In this document: one piece after another, positions 30,641-40,009 of the stretch
Position numbering within the stretch: position 1 is the stretch's first letter
Layout: each line of letters opens with the position of its first letter
Source of the DNA: Caccoplasma sp905210875
Lineage (GTDB): Bacteria; Bacteroidota; Bacteroidia; Bacteroidales; UBA11471
Direction: 5' to 3'
DNA: 64,000 bases
Assembly (NCBI GenBank): GCA_963931635.1
Contig: OZ007034.1
Location: 434,001 to 498,000 of the forward strand
Position numbers and translations under genes: made by a program
Notes under the pieces: generated by a model
Seen by the model: the letters and a program-made list of their open reading frames with translations, nothing else
What the model was told of the DNA's origin: nothing
Databases searched by the model: none

Positions 30641-31639
30641 ATGAATCTCCCGGGAAAAGTGGCCATCATCGGAGGCGGCACATGGGCTACCGCCATCGCA
30701 AAGCTCGTCTTGTGCAATGCCGACTCCATCAACTGGTACATACGCAACGAAGACACCATCGAGGAGTTTATCCGCTCGGGGCGCAACCCGATGTACCTGT
30801 CGAGCGTGAAATTTGAAATCAGCCGCATCGGATTCTCGGCCGACATCAACAATGTCGCCAAAGAGTCGGATACGCTCATTCTGGTCACGCCCTCGCCCTA
30901 CATCAAGTCTCAGCTCAAAAAGCTGAAAAGCAAGGCCCTGCAAGACAAGTTCATCATCTCGGCCATCAAAGGCATCGTACCCGACGAGAATCTGGTCATT
31001 ACAGAATATCTGAAACGATACTTCAAAGTTCCCGGCGACAGGCTGGCCGTCATCGGCGGCCCCTGCCACGCCGAGGAGGTAGCCCTCGAACGGCTCTCCT
31101 ACCTCACCATAGGCTGCCCCGACCTGCGCAACGCCCAGATGGCTGCCGACCTGCTGCGCACCCCGTTCATGCGCACCACCACGTCGACCGACGTCGAAGG
31201 TATAGAATATGCTGCCGTGCTGAAAAACGTCTACGCCATCGCAGCCGGTATATGCAACGGCATGAAATACGGCGATAACCTGCAAGCCGTGTTGGTGTCA
31301 AACGCCATACAAGAGTTGCAACGGTTTGTCAACGTGGCCAACCCCATGCCCCGCAACATCTGCGAGCCGGCCTACTTGGGCGACCTGCTGGTAACGGCCT
31401 ATTCCAGTTTCAGCCGCAACTTCCTCTTCGGCACAATGATAGGAAAAGGCTACTCGGTAAAGGCAGCTCAGACCGAAATGGAGATGATAGCCGAAGGCTA
31501 TTACGGCACCAAGTGCATTACTGAAATCAATGAAAAGCTGCAAGTGGAAATGCCGATTCTGAATGCTGTGTACAACATACTTTACAAGCGCAAGTCCATT
31601 CCCTGTGAACTGCGCCAACTGGCTGATAGGCTGCATTGA
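30641..31639 (+). CDS. gpsA: glycerol-3-phosphate dehydrogenase [NAD(P)+]
   Basis: Makes sn-glycerol-3-phosphate from dihydroxyacetone phosphate for phospholipid synthesis. The 332-residue protein has the Rossmann motif IIGGGTWATA (about residues 10-19), the substrate-site segment GGPCHAEEVA, the lysine in AAVLKNVYAIAAG and a C-terminal helical domain (YLGDLLVTAYSSFSRN). A canonical GAGGAGGA Shine-Dalgarno precedes the ATG. A strong terminator follows. Confidence 0.97.
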   Translation: MNLPGKVAIIGGGTWATAIAKLVLCNADSINWYIRNEDTIEEFIRSGRNPMYLSSVKFEISRIGFSADINNVAKESDTLILVTPSPYIKSQLKKLKSKALQDKFIISAIKGIVPDENLVITEYLKRYFKVPGDRLAVIGGPCHAEEVALERLSYLTIGCPDLRNAQMAADLLRTPFMRTTTSTDVEGIEYAAVLKNVYAIAAGICNGMKYGDNLQAVLVSNAIQELQRFVNVANPMPRNICEPAYLGDLLVTAYSSFSRNFLFGTMIGKGYSVKAAQTEMEMIAEGYYGTKCITEINEKLQVEMPILNAVYNILYKRKSIPCELRQLADRLH

Positions 31640-31654
31640 CCTCATACCGATATA

Positions 31655-31698
31655 AAAGAGTGAGGGGCGCTCCCATACGGGCACGCCCCTCACTCTTT
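31655..31698. terminator. bidirectional terminator between gpsA and slyD
   Basis: Perfect 15 bp inverted repeat AAAGAGTGAGGGGCG and its complement with a 14-base loop, between two convergent genes. Confidence 0.92.
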
Positions 31699-31716
31699 TT
31701 GCAGGAACAAATGTCA

Positions 31717-32277
31717 TCAATGGCAACAGCCACCACCACAGCCATCGTGGTCGTGATCGCCACAACCACCACCGCAACTGTCGCAACCACAACCGCAGGA
31801 ATGCACGGGGTTAAGCTCTTCGGGCGTAGCAGGACGCACCGTCTTGACCGTACCCACAAAGTGAAGGTCCTCACCGGCAAGCGGGTGGTTGAAGTCCATT
31901 ACCACAATATCTTCTTTCACGTCGAGTACCGAACCATTGAGGCGGTTGCCACTGGCATCCATCATGGGCACGGTATTGCCTGGGAAAATATATTCGTCGT
32001 CGAATTTACCATCGACCTCAAACATTTTTTTGTCGAGTTCAAGCACATGGTCTTCATCACGTTCGCCATAAGCGTCGTTACAGGGAATCACAAAATCGAA
32101 AGTGTCGCCCACCTTCAAGTCCATGATTTTAGCCTCGAACGAGGGAAGCATCTGCTCCACTCCGCAGACAAAACGCAGGGGAGAATCTTCCGAAGTTTCC
32201 TCCATCAGTTCGTTTTCGGGACCAACAAAAAGTTTATACGTCAATTCGACAAATTGTCCGGGTTTGATTGTTTCCAT
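31717..32277 (-). CDS. slyD: SlyD-like FKBP peptidyl-prolyl isomerase
   Basis: A metal-binding chaperone and prolyl isomerase. The 186-residue protein has the FKBP core split by an insert-in-flap domain (GQFVELTYKLFVGPEN, RFVCGVEQMLPSFEAKI, VIPCNDAYGERDED) and a C-terminal tail of about 30 residues rich in Cys, His, Gly and Asp (CGCGCDSCGGGC, HDGCGGGCCH). In E. coli SlyD a comparable tail binds nickel, so nickel or zinc binding is likely here. It has its own promoter and converges with gpsA. Confidence 0.93.
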   Translation of the reverse strand: METIKPGQFVELTYKLFVGPENELMEETSEDSPLRFVCGVEQMLPSFEAKIMDLKVGDTFDFVIPCNDAYGERDEDHVLELDKKMFEVDGKFDDEYIFPGNTVPMMDASGNRLNGSVLDVKEDIVVMDFNHPLAGEDLHFVGTVKTVRPATPEELNPVHSCGCGCDSCGGGCGDHDHDGCGGGCCH

Positions 32278-32319
32278 ATAATAAATATGTTATTAAATAA
32301 GTATTCACGGTATTTCCCG

Positions 32320-32327
32320 CAAAGGTA
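32320..32327 (-). promoter_or_regulatory. -7 element of the slyD promoter
   Basis: TACCTTTG on the minus strand, 42 bp before the slyD ATG. The -33 box is not clear. Confidence 0.55.
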
Positions 32328-32449
32328 CGAAAGGTTTTCCAGATTCCTGGCGTCGGACTCAAAAATTACCTTATATTAAAGATGTGAAGTCACAGAAAGA
32401 ACAAAATCATAACGAATGTGTTATTGTTCAAGAAAAACAAATCAAAACC

Positions 32450-32479
32450 TTTGTATTAAAAAAAATATTTGCATCTTTG
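32450..32479 (+). promoter_or_regulatory. promoter of rluB
   Basis: TTTG (32450-32453), 18 bp, CATCTTTG (32472-32479): the normal core-gene promoter spacing. A leader of about 65 bases follows. Confidence 0.6.
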
Positions 32480-32551
32480 CAGTCAAAAGATTGTTAACAA
32501 CCACGACTGTCCGCGAGGACCGCATATATCATTTACAGAATTAACTCAATT

Positions 32552-33862
32552 ATGGAAAAAGAACAAAAACCCCGCCGTCCCCGTATTGGAGAGGCAAAAG
32601 GGGCCGCTTACCGTGAAGGAAACAGCGAAAAGTACGAAAAGGTAAATTACTCTCGTCGCAACGATTCGGACTACAACTACAACAATCGACGTCCTTACAA
32701 CAACGAAAACCGCAACTACAACCGTCGGAACGACAGTTATGGCAGTAGCAACTACAACTACAATCGCAGTAACTACAACAGCGACAATTCCCGTCCGGCC
32801 GAAGACAACTTCAACCGCTACGGCGACTATGGTCACAGCCGCAACTACGGCGAACGGCAAGAGGCTGGCTACAACCGCAATAACTACAACACGGGCGGCT
32901 ACAACTACAACAACCGCCGACCCTACCGTCAGAACAACGAAACGGCCGAAGAGCCCAACTTCAATACCATAGGCGGCAACAACCGACCCTACCGTCAGAA
33001 CAACCGCAGCGGGTTCAACAACAAGGGCGGATACAACAAGCCTTACGACGGCAACACGCAACGCCGTCCGTTCGGGAACAACCGTAAACAACGCCCGGTC
33101 ATGCCCCGTCGCGTCGTTTACGACGAGAGTACCATAGACCCCAACGAACCGATACGCCTCAACAAGTTCCTGGCCAATGCCGGCGTGTGCTCGCGCCGCG
33201 AAGCCGACGAATTCATACAAAAGGGCGAAATTAAGGTCAACGGCGAAGTCATTACCGAGTTGGGCACCAAAATCACCCGCAACGATGTGGTAACCCACAA
33301 CGACAAGGTGGTTCTACCCGAACACAAAATCTATGTGCTGCTCAACAAGCCCAAAGACTGCGTTACCACCTCGGACGACCCCCAAGGCCGCCTCACCGTC
33401 ATGGACATCGTGCGCAATGCCTGCACCGAGCGCATCTATCCCGTAGGTCGTCTCGACCGTAACACCACCGGCGTGCTGCTGCTCACCAACGACGGCGACC
33501 TTGCCTCGAAACTGACACACCCCAAATACATCAAGAAGAAAATATATCACGTATGGCTCGACCGCGACGTCAACGAAGAAGACATGCAACGCATTGCCGA
33601 CGGCATAGAACTTGAAGACGGCCCCATACACGCCGACGCCATCAGCTACGCCACCGACACCGACAAGAACCAGGTGGGCATAGAGATACACTCGGGCCGC
33701 AACCGCGTCGTGCGCCGCATCTTCGAGTCGCTGGGATACCGCGTCGTCAAGCTCGACCGCGTATACTTTGCCGGCCTTACCAAGAAAAACCTCCCGCGCG
33801 GACGCTGGCGCTATCTCACCCAACAGGAGGTAAACTTCTTGAAAATGGGCTCTTTTGAATAA
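32552..33862 (+). CDS. rluB: RluB-type 23S rRNA pseudouridine synthase with disordered N-terminus
   Basis: Converts a uridine of 23S rRNA to pseudouridine. Of the 436 residues, about 190 at the N-terminus are low-complexity and dominated by Asn, Tyr, Arg and Gly, with repeats such as YNYNNRRPY and NRPYRQNN. Then come an S4 RNA-binding domain (LNKFLANAGVCSRREADEF), and the catalytic domain with the active Asp in GRLDRNTTGVLLLT. E. coli RluB has an extension at the other end; long N-terminal ones are, to my recollection, a Bacteroidota habit. asnS follows 44 bp downstream. Confidence 0.93.
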   Translation: MEKEQKPRRPRIGEAKGAAYREGNSEKYEKVNYSRRNDSDYNYNNRRPYNNENRNYNRRNDSYGSSNYNYNRSNYNSDNSRPAEDNFNRYGDYGHSRNYGERQEAGYNRNNYNTGGYNYNNRRPYRQNNETAEEPNFNTIGGNNRPYRQNNRSGFNNKGGYNKPYDGNTQRRPFGNNRKQRPVMPRRVVYDESTIDPNEPIRLNKFLANAGVCSRREADEFIQKGEIKVNGEVITELGTKITRNDVVTHNDKVVLPEHKIYVLLNKPKDCVTTSDDPQGRLTVMDIVRNACTERIYPVGRLDRNTTGVLLLTNDGDLASKLTHPKYIKKKIYHVWLDRDVNEEDMQRIADGIELEDGPIHADAISYATDTDKNQVGIEIHSGRNRVVRRIFESLGYRVVKLDRVYFAGLTKKNLPRGRWRYLTQQEVNFLKMGSFE

Positions 33863-33906
33863 TTTACAGACACAACATCAAACAAGAATAAGAGAGGAAC
33901 AATCAC

Positions 33907-35313
33907 ATGGAAACGCTTAAACGCACCCGCATTGCCGACCTGTTCCGCACCCAACCCATAGGCACGACCGTCATGGTGAAAGGCTGGGTACGCACTCGCC
34001 GGGGCAACAAACAAGTAGGATTTATCGCCTTGAACGACGGCTCCACCATAAAAAACCTGCAAATCGTCGTAGACCTTGAAAAGTTCGACGAAGAGACCCT
34101 GAAACTCATCACCACCGGAGCCTGCATCTGCGCCACCGGCCGACTGGTCGAGTCACAAGGCAAAGGACAGAGTGCCGAAGTACAGGCCGAAACACTCGAA
34201 GTGTACGGCACCGCCGACCCGCAGACCTATCCGCTTCAAAAGAAAGGACACACCATGGAGTTCTTGCGCGAGATAGCCCACCTGCGTCCCCGCACCAACA
34301 CGTTCGGAGCCATATTCCGCATGCGGCACCAGATGGCCTACGCCATACACACCTTCTTCCACCAGAAGGGATTCTGCTACTTCCACACCCCCATCATCAC
34401 GGCATCAGACTGCGAAGGGGCCGGACAGATGTTCCAGGTAACCACCAAGAACCTCTACAACTTGAAGAAAGACGAGAACGGCGCCATCATCTACGACGAC
34501 GACTTCTTCGGCAAGCAGACCAGCCTCACCGTTTCGGGCCAACTCGAAGGTGAGCTCGGCGCCACAGCGCTGGGTGCCATCTACACCTTCGGTCCCACAT
34601 TCCGTGCCGAGAACTCCAACACCCCGCGGCACCTGGCCGAATTCTGGATGATAGAGCCCGAAGTAGCCTTTGCCGACCTCGAAGAGTTGATGGACCTCGA
34701 AGAGGAATTCATCAAATACTGTGTCAAGTGGGCCCTCGACAACTGCCAAGACGACCTGCAATTCCTCAACGACATGTTCGACAAAGGTCTTATCGAACGC
34801 TTGCAAAAGGTGGTAGAGACCGAATTTGTGCGCCTACCCTACACCGACGGCATCAAGATACTCGAAGAGGCCATCGCCAAAGGACACCAATTTGAATTCC
34901 CCGTATACTGGGGCTGCGACCTCGCCAGCGAACACGAACGCTACCTCGTAGAGGAACACTTCAAGAAACCGGTCATCATGATCAACTACCCCAAAGAGAT
35001 AAAAGCCTTCTACATGAAACAGAACGAAGACGGAAAGACCGTACAGGGTACCGACGTTCTATTCCCGCAGATAGGCGAAATCATCGGTGGCAGCGTGCGT
35101 GAAGAGAGCTACGACAAACTGATGGCCCGCATCGAGGAGTTGAATATACCCATGAAAGACATGTGGTGGTATCTCGATACCCGCAAATACGGAACCTGCC
35201 CGCACGCCGGCTTCGGACTGGGATTTGAACGCCTCATGCTCTTCGTTACCGGTATGTCCAACATCCGCGACGTGATACCTTTCCCCCGCACTCCCAAGAA
35301 TGCCGAATTCTAA
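33907..35313 (+). CDS. asnS: asparaginyl-tRNA synthetase
   Basis: Charges tRNA-Asn. The 468-residue class IIb synthetase has an OB-fold (VKGWVRTRRGNKQVGFIALN), class II motif 2 (TFRAENSNTPRHLAEFWMIE) and motif 3 (GFGLGFERLMLF). HLAEFWMIEPE and the preserved active-site region separate it from AspRS. Length and order are normal and the frame is intact. Confidence 0.97.
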   Translation: METLKRTRIADLFRTQPIGTTVMVKGWVRTRRGNKQVGFIALNDGSTIKNLQIVVDLEKFDEETLKLITTGACICATGRLVESQGKGQSAEVQAETLEVYGTADPQTYPLQKKGHTMEFLREIAHLRPRTNTFGAIFRMRHQMAYAIHTFFHQKGFCYFHTPIITASDCEGAGQMFQVTTKNLYNLKKDENGAIIYDDDFFGKQTSLTVSGQLEGELGATALGAIYTFGPTFRAENSNTPRHLAEFWMIEPEVAFADLEELMDLEEEFIKYCVKWALDNCQDDLQFLNDMFDKGLIERLQKVVETEFVRLPYTDGIKILEEAIAKGHQFEFPVYWGCDLASEHERYLVEEHFKKPVIMINYPKEIKAFYMKQNEDGKTVQGTDVLFPQIGEIIGGSVREESYDKLMARIEELNIPMKDMWWYLDTRKYGTCPHAGFGLGFERLMLFVTGMSNIRDVIPFPRTPKNAEF

Positions 35314-35330
35314 ACGGCACTTTCCATAAA

Positions 35331-35366
35331 CAAAGCGTGGCAGCTCTTGCAGGCTGCCACGCTTTG
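35331..35366. terminator. bidirectional terminator between asnS and the GH106 gene
   Basis: Perfect 14 bp inverted repeat CAAAGCGTGGCAGC and its complement with an eight-base loop and a T-run on the plus strand. Confidence 0.92.
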
Positions 35367-35390
35367 TTTTTTATTTACAACTCAATGAAG

Positions 35391-38300
35391 CTATTCCCGA
35401 TAAAGCAGCGAGACGGGGCCCGCTATGCCCGAGGCAACCAGCGTATCGGCCGGGGTAACAATTTCGGGGTAGGCATAGGTTATGCGTTCATCGGCCGGTC
35501 GTGAAGCATCGCCTATCATGCGATTCATCAGCGAATTGGCTACATACAGTTCGAGCACATTATCGCCGTCGTGCACAAACGGGGTGAGGTCTACCTCCCA
35601 AGGAGAGCACCACACAATACCCGCCTCCCGGCCGTTTACCACCACACGGGACACTGCACCAAGCGACGAGAAACGCAGACAGACCCTTTCGCGGGCATCG
35701 TGACGCTGCACCGTCAGCTGACCCCGATAAAGAGCCGTTCCCGAATAATATCTGATGCGTGCATCGGCATGCGTCGTCCAGTCGGTCAGCGTATGGAACA
35801 CGACCTCTCCGGGCCCTCCCTTGGCGGGGTCGAAATATACCTGCCACGGGCCGTCAACCTCGACCACCCGCTCCCGGCACAACCACCGGGCAGCCGGCAA
35901 CGTATCGGAGGGCGCGTCGGCAAGTACCACAAAACAGGCCTCTCGCGGAGCCAATTCAAGAGGCAATGCCACGGTACCATCGTTCATGGGCAACGCCGGC
36001 ACGGCATAGCGACGGCCATCGACCGGATTCCACAACTGAGCCTGTCGATAGGCCGAACGGAATATCATCGTATCGGACAATGGCCGTTGGGTGTGATTGT
36101 CGAGAAAATAGATATCGGCATCGTCCAGCCGACGGTGTGCGAAATAGAGTTTTCCCCTCTTTACATCGCCATGCATCAGGGCCAGGTCGGGCGTAAGGCC
36201 CGCCTCGGCCACCGCTTCGTGCAAAGACATTCCCCAATACACCGTACCCCGTCCATAGGAACGGCGGCCCTGCGATACAGGGGTCTCTCCCCAAAGAGCG
36301 GCCACCCACCGGCGGTACTCCTCGTCGCAAGTCAGGTCGACATGAGAGGGCGAACCCGTAGGCCGCGGCCCGTACACCGGGACACCGGCCTCGACAAAGG
36401 AGGCAATCTTCTTCAAGGCTGCCAGCGTCAGCTCACCGTTACGAGGCAAAATGACCATGCGATAACTCATGCCGTCGGGCAGGATCACTCGTCCGTCGCG
36501 GGCCTCCATACGGCGAAACAGGGCATCGGATGTAAAAGCGTCGAAATCATATCCGGAAGGAATCTCGGGCAACCGGTAGGTGAGAATCTTCACGGGAGCA
36601 TTCTCCCCCAGATAGACCGCCAGGTCGACCACCGGCCGCCCCTGCCGCATGAGATAGGCGCAGCGAGCCTGATAATCCCAGAACGGGCGGCTGTATGGCC
36701 AGAAGGTATTGTTGCGGTTGAGACAGTAATGACGGCCACCTCCCGTATTGCCCGGCACGCTGTCGAGCCACGGCTGGTAGGCCGACGCACAGACAACAAA
36801 CTCGTTGATGCCGAAACAGTAGGCATAGTCGGCCAGCGATTTGAGATAGGCCGGCGAGTGGGCAAACTTGGCATCGGTAAACGCCTCGCCCGAGGCTATC
36901 GGTTTTGCATAAAGATGGGCGGCCGAGGAACACTCCTTGATGTCATAATTGCCATCGGGGTGAATGGCCCAAAATTCGCCCTGAGGCTTGGCCACCCGAC
37001 CTTTGGCCTGTATGGGGTCGGCCACGATGCAAAGCGCATTCCCGGTGGCCTGCGCGGTAAAATCGAGGCCCCGCTCCCGGCACAACCGGTCGAATGTAGC
37101 ATAATAATTATCGGCTATGAGGTCGGCAATGGTACGCCGCACGTCGTACAGAAATGCCTCCGACTCCTGCGACGAACCCACGACATAACCGGCCATCACC
37201 GGCAAATACTTTTTCAGGTCATAACCGCGTCGGACCCGAAATTCGCGGTCGAAATCGGGGGTCCAGTTCTGCGAACCGGCCTCGTGGCTGTCCATCGCCA
37301 TGCCCTGCAAAGCGATACCGTGTCGGGTGAGGGTGTCGGCGATTGCGCCGAAATAGTGCCGCCACTGACACTCAGCTGCCTCGACCGACATCTTGTCGCA
37401 CTCCAATCCCAGCAGATTGGGACGTCCGTGCTTGGTCTTGCTCCCCGTAGGTACGTGCGTTACACGCAGCACCGTCCAAAGCCCTTCGGGCGCCTGCCAG
37501 CGCAACATGCCATCGTCGTCGAGCAAGGCGGTAAGGTCGATGACCGATGCGGTGTCGACAACCTCCGACCGTGAATAATGAGGTGTCGCACCGGCTTCGA
37601 TATACTCGGCATAGAGCCCCGACTTCTCTTCCCAACAGTCGACTGCGGCCTTCGACGAGAGACAAACGTCGCCCAACTGCATGGCCAGGCGCGGCTTGTC
37701 GGGTGTCGTCCAGTCGTGCAGGTTCAGGCGGAAATAGCGCCCCGTAACCGCCGGAAAAGAGACCGTCTTCTGCTTCCACGACGAGTGAGCCCGATACACC
37801 GGCAAGAGGTCGCACACGGACCGATAATGGTGCCCGTCGTCAGAGACTTCAAGCTGTCCCAGCGGAGGCAGCACCTGGTAGCCGGTGCCGACAAACGTGT
37901 CGGCCGGTGGGCCGGGCACATTGGTCGCACTGGTGGTAGCCTTTCCGCGAGGAGCTACCTGGTAAGTGAGACTGCGGGCGGTAAACTCCCGGCCAAAATC
38001 GAGATACACATAGACCGACGTTCCTTTTTCGGGTACGGGTATCGAGGTCAACTTCACTCCGGGACGGAACAGCGATTCGACGGGTAGCGTCGGCAGATTG
38101 GACGACACGCGGGGGCGAAGCGAACGACTGTCTTCACTCCCCGCCGACGATGCCGGAAAAGCCAAGACTGCTATATCTTTATAATAAGACGACGAGGGTC
38201 GCGGCAACTTCACCTCTACCGACCGCCCCCCGGCAAGCACGGTATCGACCGCAGCAACCCGCTGCATACCCATCTCGGGTGTAATCCAGGGACCGCCGGC

Positions 38301-38669
38301 CACATAGCCGTTGGAGACATGACATTCAAAGGTGAGCCCCAGCCGCTCGGCCTCCCGGGCCGAGAAAATCAGCATCTCCCACCACTCGGGCGAGAAGGCA
38401 TCAAGAGCCCGGGGCGTTTTCTTGTTATGCACCTGATCGTAATAGACCACGCCTCCGACACCGGCGCGGCGATAGGCTTCCAGGTCGGCCGTAATCCCCA
38501 CACGGGTAGTCTCGGTTTCGCCATGAAACCACCACACCTTGGTACGGGTCGAGTCGGGAGGGGTCGTAAAAACGGCAGCCACCTCGTCGAGCGTCGCAGA
38601 ATGACTGTTTCTATCAGGTGCACAAGAACAAAAAACCAACAATAATGAACAGGCAACAAAATATTTCAT
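35391..38669 (-). CDS. GH106-like alpha-L-rhamnosidase lipoprotein
   Basis: A predicted surface or periplasmic glycoside hydrolase acting on rhamnose-containing plant glycans. The 1092-residue protein has a lipoprotein signal (LLVFCSC, Cys about 16). The N-terminal barrel has GH106-type segments (FSPEWWEMLIFSAREAERLG, FECHVSNGYVAGGPWITPEM) and the centre has AMDSHEAGSQNWTPDFDREF. The C-terminal part ends in a jelly-roll sugar-binding-type domain (GREAGIVWCSPWEVDLTPF, ELYVANSLMNRMIGD). No SusC/SusD pair is adjacent, so it is an isolated enzyme. The substrate is inferred from family only. Confidence 0.85.
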   Translation of the reverse strand: MKYFVACSLLLVFCSCAPDRNSHSATLDEVAAVFTTPPDSTRTKVWWFHGETETTRVGITADLEAYRRAGVGGVVYYDQVHNKKTPRALDAFSPEWWEMLIFSAREAERLGLTFECHVSNGYVAGGPWITPEMGMQRVAAVDTVLAGGRSVEVKLPRPSSSYYKDIAVLAFPASSAGSEDSRSLRPRVSSNLPTLPVESLFRPGVKLTSIPVPEKGTSVYVYLDFGREFTARSLTYQVAPRGKATTSATNVPGPPADTFVGTGYQVLPPLGQLEVSDDGHHYRSVCDLLPVYRAHSSWKQKTVSFPAVTGRYFRLNLHDWTTPDKPRLAMQLGDVCLSSKAAVDCWEEKSGLYAEYIEAGATPHYSRSEVVDTASVIDLTALLDDDGMLRWQAPEGLWTVLRVTHVPTGSKTKHGRPNLLGLECDKMSVEAAECQWRHYFGAIADTLTRHGIALQGMAMDSHEAGSQNWTPDFDREFRVRRGYDLKKYLPVMAGYVVGSSQESEAFLYDVRRTIADLIADNYYATFDRLCRERGLDFTAQATGNALCIVADPIQAKGRVAKPQGEFWAIHPDGNYDIKECSSAAHLYAKPIASGEAFTDAKFAHSPAYLKSLADYAYCFGINEFVVCASAYQPWLDSVPGNTGGGRHYCLNRNNTFWPYSRPFWDYQARCAYLMRQGRPVVDLAVYLGENAPVKILTYRLPEIPSGYDFDAFTSDALFRRMEARDGRVILPDGMSYRMVILPRNGELTLAALKKIASFVEAGVPVYGPRPTGSPSHVDLTCDEEYRRWVAALWGETPVSQGRRSYGRGTVYWGMSLHEAVAEAGLTPDLALMHGDVKRGKLYFAHRRLDDADIYFLDNHTQRPLSDTMIFRSAYRQAQLWNPVDGRRYAVPALPMNDGTVALPLELAPREACFVVLADAPSDTLPAARWLCRERVVEVDGPWQVYFDPAKGGPGEVVFHTLTDWTTHADARIRYYSGTALYRGQLTVQRHDARERVCLRFSSLGAVSRVVVNGREAGIVWCSPWEVDLTPFVHDGDNVLELYVANSLMNRMIGDASRPADERITYAYPEIVTPADTLVASGIAGPVSLLYRE

Positions 38670-38999
38670 GGTATATCACAAAAATCTTCTGCGAAAATAA
38701 TACAAAAAGACGTTAGTCCAAAAGAAACCACCCATGCGCCGCAAGAGCAACAACAGATGGAGTAAACAACCCAAAAAATATTCCCGGGATATTTTTCAGA
38801 CAGAAACTACCCGTGAAAAGGCAAGAAAACGGGAATGAAAAATTTTCAGGAAAAGTTTTGTATTACAGATAAAAAGCGTACCTTTGCAGTCCGATTATTA
38901 CCACAAAAGCAACCCGACGTAACAACGGCAGCCGTCCTTTGGCCTGGATGTTGCCGATAAGTGCGTCAATAAGTAATTAACAATTAAAGAATTAACAAA
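38670..38999. other. 330 bp intergenic region before the ribosomal protein cluster
   Basis: Holds the rplM promoter (separate entry) and a leader of about 110 bases. The part nearest the GH106 gene is AT-rich with no clear promoter motif. No RNA gene is recognised. Confidence 0.6.
38857..38886 (+). promoter_or_regulatory. promoter of rplM-rpsI
   Basis: TTTG (38857-38860), 18 bp, TACCTTTG (38879-38886), a textbook Bacteroidota promoter. A leader of about 105 bases follows, long enough for autoregulation by a ribosomal protein. Confidence 0.8.
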
Positions 39000-39455
39000 G
39001 TGGATACGTTAAGTTACAAAACCATTTCGGTGAACAAGGCAACCGCCCAAAAAGAGTGGGTTGTGGTAGATGCCACCGGCCAATCTCTGGGTCGCATCGC
39101 TGCCAAGGTAGCCAAACTCCTGAGAGGAAAATACAAACCCAGCTACACTCCTCACGTAGACTGTGGCGACAATGTCATCATCATCAATGCCGACAAAGTG
39201 GAACTTACCGGCAAAAAATGGAATGACCGTATATATATTCGTTTCACGGGTTATCCCGGCGGCCAACACCTGCATACACCGGCCGACCTCATGAAGAAAG
39301 GTCCCAAATACCTCTTCCACAAGGTAGTAAAAGGTATGCTTCCCAAAAACCGTCTGGGCGACCAGTTGCTGCGCAACCTCTATATCTATGCCGGTAGCGA
39401 GCACCCGCACGAAGCCCAACAACCCAAAGTTATAGATATTAACACCCTTAAATAA
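39000..39455 (+). CDS. rplM: 50S ribosomal protein L13
   Basis: L13 is an early assembly protein of the large subunit. The 151-residue protein starts at GTG (MDTLSYKTISVNKATAQKEW), which aligns with my memory of Bacteroidales L13, and contains the family motifs WVVVDATGQSLGR and GMLPKNRLGDQLLRNLYIYA. No in-frame ATG is suitable. rpsI follows 5 bp later in the conserved L13-S9 order. Confidence 0.98.
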   Translation: MDTLSYKTISVNKATAQKEWVVVDATGQSLGRIAAKVAKLLRGKYKPSYTPHVDCGDNVIIINADKVELTGKKWNDRIYIRFTGYPGGQHLHTPADLMKKGPKYLFHKVVKGMLPKNRLGDQLLRNLYIYAGSEHPHEAQQPKVIDINTLK

Positions 39456-39460
39456 GCCGT

Positions 39461-39847
39461 ATGGAAATAGTTAATGCAATAGGAAGACGTAAAGCCGCTG
39501 TTGCCCGCGTGTTCGTTAACGAGGGAACCGGTGTCATTACCATCAACAACAAAGAACTTGCTGCATATTTCCCTTCGAGCATTCTGCAGTACATCGTCAA
39601 ACAACCCCTCACCAAACTGGGTGTCGCCGAGAAATATGATATCAAGGTGAACATCGATGGCGGCGGATTCAAAGGCCAAGCCGAAGCTCTTCGTCTGGCT
39701 ATCGCCCGCGCTCTGGTGAAAATCAATCCCGAGGACAAGCCCGCTCTCAAAGCCGAAGGCTTCATGACTCGCGACCCGCGTGCTGTTGAACGTAAGAAAC
39801 CGGGACGTCCCAAAGCAAGAAAGAGATTCCAGTTCAGCAAACGTTAA
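39461..39847 (+). CDS. rpsI: 30S ribosomal protein S9
   Basis: The 128-residue S9, whose C-terminus contacts tRNA in the P site. It shows NAIGRRKAAVARVF at the start, GGGFKGQAEALRLAIARALV in the middle and the basic RKKPGRPKARKRFQFSKR tail. Fully typical length. Confidence 0.98.
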   Translation: MEIVNAIGRRKAAVARVFVNEGTGVITINNKELAAYFPSSILQYIVKQPLTKLGVAEKYDIKVNIDGGGFKGQAEALRLAIARALVKINPEDKPALKAEGFMTRDPRAVERKKPGRPKARKRFQFSKR

Positions 39848-40009
39848 TGGTATTTGCGAGCTATTCCTCGGCAAGTATGCAACGTTTAGTATCCAAATTT
39901 TCGGGATTCGACAGCACAGAGGCGTGCTACGCACACAAGACGGCTACGCCGGTTGCGACTACCCGAAGATTGATTTCGTAGAAAGTAAACAAGCAAACAA
40001 CAAAACAAA

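Noticed and set aside
31717..31800. Repetitive CCACCAC-type DNA read as a tandem repeat element
   Set aside because: It is the coding sequence of the Cys/His/Gly-rich metal-binding tail of SlyD.
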